A stretch of 64,000 nt of DNA from Chinchilla lanigera (taxonomy: Eukaryota > Chordata > Mammalia > Rodentia > Chinchillidae): NCBI RefSeq assembly GCF_000276665.1, contig NW_004955417.1, positions 13,103,090 through 13,167,089 of the forward strand. The letters are read 5' to 3'. The translations under genes were made by a program, and so were the position numbers. Of this stretch, positions 57,960-64,000 are shown in pieces (the first letter of the stretch is position 1; every line of letters begins with the position of its first letter). Below the pieces are notes generated by a model that saw nothing but the letters and a program-made list of their open reading frames with translations, ran no database searches and had not been told where the DNA came from.

Positions 57960-59020
57960 CAGGAAGAAGCAATGCAAGGTGGCGGAGCCTGCTGGAGATT
58001 CCGCCCTGACCCATTTGCTGAGGGACCCCCAGTTCTGGAGCTGGGGAAGGCCATGTGCCCAGAGCTGGAGGAAGAGCATCCATCATGAGAACAACCGGAG
58101 GAAGTACAAGTAGAAGGCTGCAACAGCTCTACCCAGTGGTTATGGAAACCTTGGACAGACTCATGGGGAACCATCCAACTTAAATACTCAGGAGAAATCC
58201 TAGGTGAGTTTTAAGGTAGAACCATTACTAGAAATGAAGATGCAGGTATTACTTTTGACCTGAATGAACATGATGAAGAAATCCACAGAATTTGGACAAA
58301 GAAACCACAGTGAAGCAAAGCAGGACCAAAATGGATGAGGTGCAGGCCCTAGGTTACATTTAGGTCTAATAAGATGATATCTTCTAGGCCAGAATAGTCA
58401 CATTACACAAATGAAAATAAACATGGATGCCAGGAAGATCCAGACATCTGTGACTACTTAGCTCTCAGTCTGCAAATCCAAAGACACCATCTAGAGGGGC
58501 GTGATAGGAAAATGAAGACAGACTCCTAAAATTTCAAAGTTTTAATTTGCTTTATGGGAGAGAAATAGACCTTGAATCAGGCTTGGTGACTGAGGCCACC
58601 ACTGCTATAAATTTCTCAACTTGGCAAGAAAGTAGGAACATATTAACATTCAGTCTCTAATGAAGGAAATGGTTTTCTATGGGCTTTCTCCACAACCTTC
58701 AATATGGTGTCACGAGTAATTTCTTTTGAAGATGTCTCCTAATTGAGCTTAAATTCACTCAGTTAAGTTCTCTCTGTTGAGTTTAAGATTATAGAATACA
58801 GACAAGCAGCATAGACCGACTGGCTGACATTGGATATAAGTGAAACTGAGCAGGTCTCTGTCCACCCTCTTTCTCACAGTGCTTACTGTGATCTTTATGG
58901 CACTGAATACAGAGTTGGCGAGGGACATACTTTGGACAGCAATACCAGCACTAATGCTGGCAATTTGCTTATGTTCTTCTAAAAGATGGCAATGTATTCT
59001 AAAAAAAAAAAAAAAAAAAA
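57960..59020 (+). pseudogene. candidate unidentified processed retrocopy
   Basis: A GC-richer start (57975-58080, with some CpG) is followed by about 900 bases of less GC-rich sequence that ends in a pure A tract of about 21 (59000-59020). That profile, 5' UTR/coding start to poly-A, suggests a retrocopied transcript. Translation in any frame breaks within about 40 codons, and I could not match any piece to a protein. No AATAAA signal is visible just upstream of the A tract, which weakens the case. Confidence 0.3.
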
Positions 59021-59784
59021 AGAATGGTAAACATAGGTGTCATATTAATTCTTTCATTCAACTAATTCCTTCAAGTAAGAGGCTTATGTTGGGCTAATTC
59101 ATTCAACTAAGAGGCTTCAGGTTGGATTAATTGACTTCAAATGTACCAAAAGAATCCCAGATCTTCTACCTGAAGGAAACTCACCTATAGAAGCCCCAAG
59201 AATCCACCTGGTCCAGCCTGAGCTAAACCTGCCTGAGAAGCAAGGTTCCAGCCGCTGGTCCAAGGATGTCCCAGCAAACTCCCAAAGCACACCGTTGATG
59301 CCCTTCCACCTCCCAACTATCCTCCCCAGTCTGTTTCCAGCCACCTTCTACTTCCCTAGCTCTCCACTGCAGCGCCTCCTCCCCCTCTCCCCTCCCAGTT
59401 TGCCTTGTACATCTGTGCTGTCCAATATGATGACCGTACGTGGCTATGCAGCACTTGAAATCCAGCTCCTTCAAATTGAGTTGTCCTGTAATGTTGAACT
59501 ATACCCTGATTACGCTTGAGAAAAAAATACTCGCTAATAGCTTATATATTGAGTCCAGGTTGAAATTATAATTTTTCCATGTGCTGTTAAACATGTAAAA
59601 ATTAATTTTACTTTTTCTTTTGCCTTCTTTATATGTGGCCACTAGAAGATTCTCTATTACATATGTGGTTCACATTATATTTCAAATATGAATGTAGTAT
59701 CCCAGGGCCCAGGGATCTCACTTCACCCTCTCTTGTTCCTGGTCTGCTAAAACCCGCACATCACTTTCCTTCTTCCATATAAAC
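59021..59784. other. unique intergenic, no gene seen
   Basis: Two short near-repeats of TTCATTCAACTAA and AAGAGGCTT occur at 59050-59120. Nothing else is recognised. Confidence 0.4.
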
Positions 59785-59872
59785 ATAAACCAGAAGGGAA
59801 ATGTAACTCAGTGGTTGAAGGAGCGAGGATGCAGGAGCCACTTGATTTGATCCTTAGCGCCTCAAAAAAAGC
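59785..59872 (+). mobile_element. decayed ID SINE
   Basis: AAATGTAACTCAGTGGTTGA, a TTGATTTGATCCTTAGCGCC word and an A run match an ID body with mutations. Confidence 0.5.
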
Positions 59873-60299
59873 ACAAGCTTCCTGTGCTTTCAGTTGGAGA
59901 ATTATTTTAAAAATACACCATCCCACCATGGTCTTCATGGATGTCTGCGCTTAGTTTGGCCCCCCACGTATACTTCCTGAACACTTGCCGTGTCTGTATT
60001 TTGTACTTGGAGCAAGGTGGCAGATCAAGCAAGGATCAGATGGCTTCTGCCATCCAGCAGTTCATAGTCAAGCTGGAGGTCACCATTTGATTGGAGGCAT
60101 CTAGGATAGGGACGTGATTTCCCCTAAAGGCGTGAATCAAACAGAAGCTCCAGGCGCCAGTGCAAGATTACAGCAACTATTTGTCTCATAGGTCACAGAA
60201 GTTTCACAAAGCCTTTTAATCAAAACCACTTCTGTCTATATACTTCTACCCCATTTCATTGTTGAGTAATTGGAGACTTTTTGCATGTGCTGAATTTTA
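59873..60299. other. intergenic with L2/MIR-class relic
   Basis: 59970-60090 (CTGAACACTTGCCGTGTCTG, then TGCCATCCAGCAGTTCATAG) resembles an ancient L2/MIR-class repeat. No gene is seen. Confidence 0.4.
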
Positions 60300-60730
60300 T
60301 CTTTTTTCAATTTTTATTTTTCTATTAGTGCATGTTTGCAGTACATAATGATCACATTTGTAGTAGGGAGTTCATCTCATTTCTTTTTTATCTCCCTTCC
60401 CCTACCCTTTCTCCATCTCTTTTCCCATCTGCAAAAGCTCTATCTTTCTATTTACTATTATCTGTCTTGTATTTTGCTCTTTATTTATACTTTGCGTTTC
60501 TCATATAAGAGAAACCATGTGATATTTAAGCTTGTGCACCTGAATAATTTTCACACTGTGGTCTCAAGGTGCATCCATTTCCTTACAAATGACTCAAGCT
60601 TATCCTTCATTATGGCAGAGTAGTATTCCACTCTATAAGTACCCCATTTTCCTTATCTGTTCATCTACCAATGGACATATAGGCTGCTTCCTTTTTGTTT
60701 GGATAATTTGTTTCATATGTTCTTATTTTG
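60300..60730 (-). mobile_element. L1 3' end (minus)
   Basis: The plus strand starts T-rich and continues through GTGGTCTCAAGGTGCATCCA, GGCAGAGTAGTATTCCACTC and CATCTACCAATGGACATATA, the complement of an L1 tail. Confidence 0.85.
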
Positions 60731-61989
60731 GTCCCTGACAAGAATTACAGGGTACCCATTTCACTAGTGTAGACAGCATTGTGAAAAAAAGACAAATAAC
60801 ATAAACGTGGCTAGAAAAACGATAGCAACAACAAAAAGCTCAAACTATCTCTCTGTACTTGTCAGTTTGAAGACAGAGCATCCAGGGGCTGTGCCTTATT
60901 GAGCCCACAGGGCAGCATTTTCTCTCCACTGTTTCCTCACAGAAAAGTCAGAGCAAACTCCACTTACACAGGAGCCCCACTCCAGGGGAGAAATATTCTG
61001 AGAAAATGGCTCTTCTCTTTCCTCCTTTCACTGAGGAAGGTGATCATTCCAGCTCGAGAACCCAAGGATAATTTCACTCATAAATTGTACACTTTGGCCA
61101 CATGGTTTTTAGCTCATCTTAGGGATGGGATTTAGTTTCAATTCTCTCTCCTTTAAATCTGATTATTTTAAAAGAGGGATATTTTCCTTGAAGTATTTAG
61201 TATTTGCAGCTCAGACATGCTCTTCTCACTGTACTCCACAGGCCTGCTCTTTGGTTATAAATGTTCCTGATAGATCACAGTTTGGAGCTTAAAATGTCTG
61301 CGTTTATCCCAAAATGTTTATTTGCTTTCTCCTTCAGCAGATGCTATAGTCAATTTCTTTCCCAACCCTTTTTATCTCAAAGCACATAAGTTTTATCATT
61401 TGGAAGTATATCGCATGCCGTAAAACCAAGTCAATATTAATCACACAGATCACACAGATTATCACATAGGTAATCACATAGATGGGTATCAGACACAAAA
61501 TGCAGGATTTAGAGTGGAGAAAGATGAGATTGTAAGGACCACAATAATTAATTGCAAAGAACCAAGAAAGCTGAGCTCAAGCTTTGGTGTGGAGATCTAG
61601 TTTACTGAGATCTAGACCAGAGACCAGAATCCCTCTAGGCAGGGACAGAAGGATAGAGTGCCCGACTCTGATTTTAATCAATCATGGATTTACTTGCTGT
61701 GTTGTGGAATGGACAGCCTTGAACACATCCATACTTTCTCACGCTTCCTCGTTCTGTGGTCTTTATTCCTCTCTCTGCTTAATACACTCCCCTCATACCA
61801 CACACCATTACCTCCTTCCCATCTGACCTGTGCCTGCCTAGCCTAGTGATGCCACCCCTGACTTACACTCAGCCACCCTGCCTGCCCACTCTTGGGCTAA
61901 CTGAACTGCCTTTATGTCTAAATCTTCTGCTGCTGCTCTTTGTACAAATCACCACCTATGTCATCATGGTCCAGTGGATCAGCCTCCTC
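60731..61989. other. unique intergenic, no gene seen
   Basis: 61436-61490 holds short CACAGAT/ATCACATAG duplications. Nothing else is recognised. Confidence 0.4.
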
Positions 61990-62110
61990 CCTAGGCCATA
62001 TACTGTTCAGGGTAGGAGCTGGTTTTGCTGCACATGGTATCCACAGGGCCTAGCAGAGGGACCAGCAATCCTCATCCAACATTTTCAAATAAGTGGATTC
62101 TACTTTTAGT
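61990..62110 (+). mobile_element. L2 3' end relic
   Basis: TATCCACAGGGCCTAGCAGA, preceded by a CAGGGTAGGAGCTGGTTTTG segment, matches an L2 3' end. Confidence 0.5.
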
Positions 62111-63285
62111 CCATTGTTATGCCTTTAGGACTATGATAGAGTAAGTCAAGAGCGCGGTTTGATGAAATCTCTTCCTCACACAGCTGAGAATCTAAAGCTG
62201 TACATACCCAGTACCGTGACATGGCAGAGCCAGGGATGACTGTGTTCTGCACCGGGAGGAGAAGGACTGCAGGAGCTGGAGTAGGAAACACACAGTGAGC
62301 TGGGGTGACAGCCTGCTTGTTTAACCTGTCATGCACTCACTCAATAAGCACATGTTGGAGATAATGATTTAGGGGCCAGGTACAGATACATGAGATAATG
62401 AAACAGATAAAAGTCCCTGCGCTCATGGAGCTTATATTCTAATAGGCAGAAATAAGCAAACAATTTCAAAAGACCCCAGAGAAGGCACATGCTCATCCAA
62501 GAAAGGGATCAGACACACTGGATTTTGTTAATCGCCTTCTTTCTGCTACTGTTCTGCTACAGCAGTCAAGCCAGCTGGACGGTTCAGCTGAAAGCAGAAG
62601 GCCTACTTGTGAATGTCTCTGTATTGTACCATTCAGATTTAACCTTGCTTTTTCATATTCCCACTCCAACCCTCCTTTCCTTCTCCAGGTAGGTGTACCT
62701 GTCCTCATCAGCTGACAGGCAGGGATGGGCAGGATTGTGTGGCTGTGCACCAGCCACTAGTCTTATTTTTAAGAAAGTAAGTCAGAGGCTGATTGTGGCA
62801 TGACTCTGTGGCAGGCATCTGGCTTCTCATTTGCTTTGGCATATTTTTGAACACCCTAGACCAATGCAGAACACACCAAGATAAATAAATAATCCATTCA
62901 TTCTCTCAATAAATATTTAATGAGCACCTAGTAAGGTCTAAGGCAGTGCATCTGTCACTGGAGAGCCAGTGGTAAGGAAAGCAGACGAGGTCTCTTCCAC
63001 CATGGAGCTGTTGTGCGGTGGGAGAGGCAGACATAGACAAGAAGGCGTGCAGCAATTTGTCACACAAATGATAGCTTCCTGTGCCTTGAGGAGCCCAAAC
63101 AAGAAAAACTAGAATAAGAGAGCCAGAATAGGGGCCTCCCTCGAACAACTCCCCTGCTTAAAATTATAACCCCTCCTCACCTTCACAGAGCCTCTCGTGG
63201 CGACTGGGTTTAGGCATCAGTTTCTCTGGACTATGGGATTCCCAGGAGATGGGAAACATTATTTCTGGATGTCTGTGAGATGCTT
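62111..63285 (+). other. unique sequence with L2/MIR-class relics
   Basis: 62340-62460 (TCATGGAGCTTATATTCTAA) and 62890-63060 (AATAAATATTTAATGAGCAC, then CATGGAGCTGTTG) resemble the same ancient L2/MIR-class repeat. 63150-63180 (CCCCTGCTTAAAATTATAAC) resembles an L2 piece. No gene is seen. Confidence 0.45.
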
Positions 63286-63710
63286 ACAGAGAGCTTAGCA
63301 CCCAAATTGGCACACAGAGTACAGATCTGCCCCCGTGAAAGTGGAAAGGAACCCACCAATCTGTTGGGCCTGCATAGAACAAAAGAGCAAAGAAAGGGCA
63401 CGTTTGCTCTTTCTGCATGAGCTGGAACATCTGTCTTCTTCTTCCCTTGGGCATTGGTGCTCCTAGTTCTCCAGTCTTTGGACTCAACCTAGGACTTACA
63501 CCATAGGGCTGATGACATACGCCCTCGTTTCTCAGAACTTCAGATTTGGACTGGAGTCCACCACGGGCTGTCCTGGGCTACCAGCTTGCAGACAGCAGAG
63601 CATGGGACCTCTTAGCCTCCACAATCATGTGAGCTAATCCTTCCTAATAAACCGTCTCTGTACATCTCTATATAGCTTATGGATTCTTTTCTTCTGAAGA
63701 ATCCTGATTC
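63286..63710 (+). mobile_element. ancient LTR-like repeat
   Basis: GAGCTGGAACATCTGTCTTC, CCTTGGGCATTGGTGCTCCT, CAGCTTGCAGACAGCAGAGC and CCTAATAAACCGTCTCTGTA match the order of a well-known ancient mammalian LTR-like repeat ending with a polyadenylation signal. Confidence 0.6.
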
Positions 63711-64000
63711 CTCCCCTTTTGAGGAAGACTAGCTACTTTCCTTCCCAGCAAATGCTGAATATTTCATCTGAGTCTCAATCGCAATCTTTTCCTTCTCTTT
63801 GAGAATGGGAGTTTTCTCAGTGCCTGTGTTCTTGACATTTTTCTGGAATCAGACACTACAGACTCCCCCTTTCTTGAAACCGTCTCCCCTTGCTTTCATG
63901 TCTCCCCTTGTTGCACGTGCAATAGAAAACAATCATTTAGGGCTCCTGGGTCCGAGAGTGGGCCGGACTCATACCACCGCGATTCCCAGCCGAAAAGCGC
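63711..64000. other. window end, CpG-containing 3' edge
   Basis: The last 70 bases are CpG-rich compared with the flanks (CCGAGAGTGGGCCGGACTC, then CCGAAAAGCGC). The element or gene they belong to is cut by the window edge. Confidence 0.35.

Overview
The window looks like nuclear DNA of a non-murid rodent, probably from a squirrel-related lineage. The evidence is the mix of tRNA-derived ID SINEs, B1-like SINEs and B1+ID composites, L1 ORFs of mammalian type, many MIR and L2 relics, and MaLR-type LTRs. The clade is an inference; the sequence does not name the species. The run of exactly 100 N shows that it is an assembled scaffold.

One intact protein-coding gene is supported: the intronless TSPYL5 (32089-33324, minus strand), in a CpG island of roughly 0.9 kb. 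Just upstream are an X-box-like site, a perfect CRE palindrome and a CCAAT box, and a short upstream ORF whose stop codon overlaps the TSPYL5 start codon. Broken protein-coding sequence includes a TMEM208 retropseudogene (50713-51384), a class I endogenous retrovirus gag/protease relic (about 48640-49325), L1 ORF1/ORF2 relics, and perhaps an unidentified retrocopy (57960-59020).

Layout. 1-4.3 kb: one minus-strand L1 with its 5' region, ORF1 and ORF2 endonuclease, but lacking the reverse transcriptase. 4.3-15 kb: mostly unique sequence with MIR, ID, LTR and one TA-flanked DNA transposon. 15.3-16 kb: tandem repeats of several periods. 16-25 kb: MIRs, L1 tails and solo LTRs. 25.3-28.8 kb: piggyBac-like, pogo/Tigger-like and hAT-like elements close together. 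29-33.5 kb: TSPYL5 and its 3' flank. 33.8-36 kb: an L1 that split a MIR. 36-47 kb: mostly unique intergenic DNA with L2/MIR. 47.7-50 kb: a SINE, an 82-bp minisatellite with an assembly gap, and the retroviral relic. 50-64 kb: the TMEM208 retropseudogene, SINEs, L1 tails and ancient LTR/L2/MIR relics.

There is no operon-like organisation. Apart from TSPYL5 and its promoter, the window is a record of repeated transposon insertion. Several insertions can be dated relative to each other because they are nested and flanked by target-site duplications. Family names for the old repeats come from recognised sequence hallmarks, not a library search.
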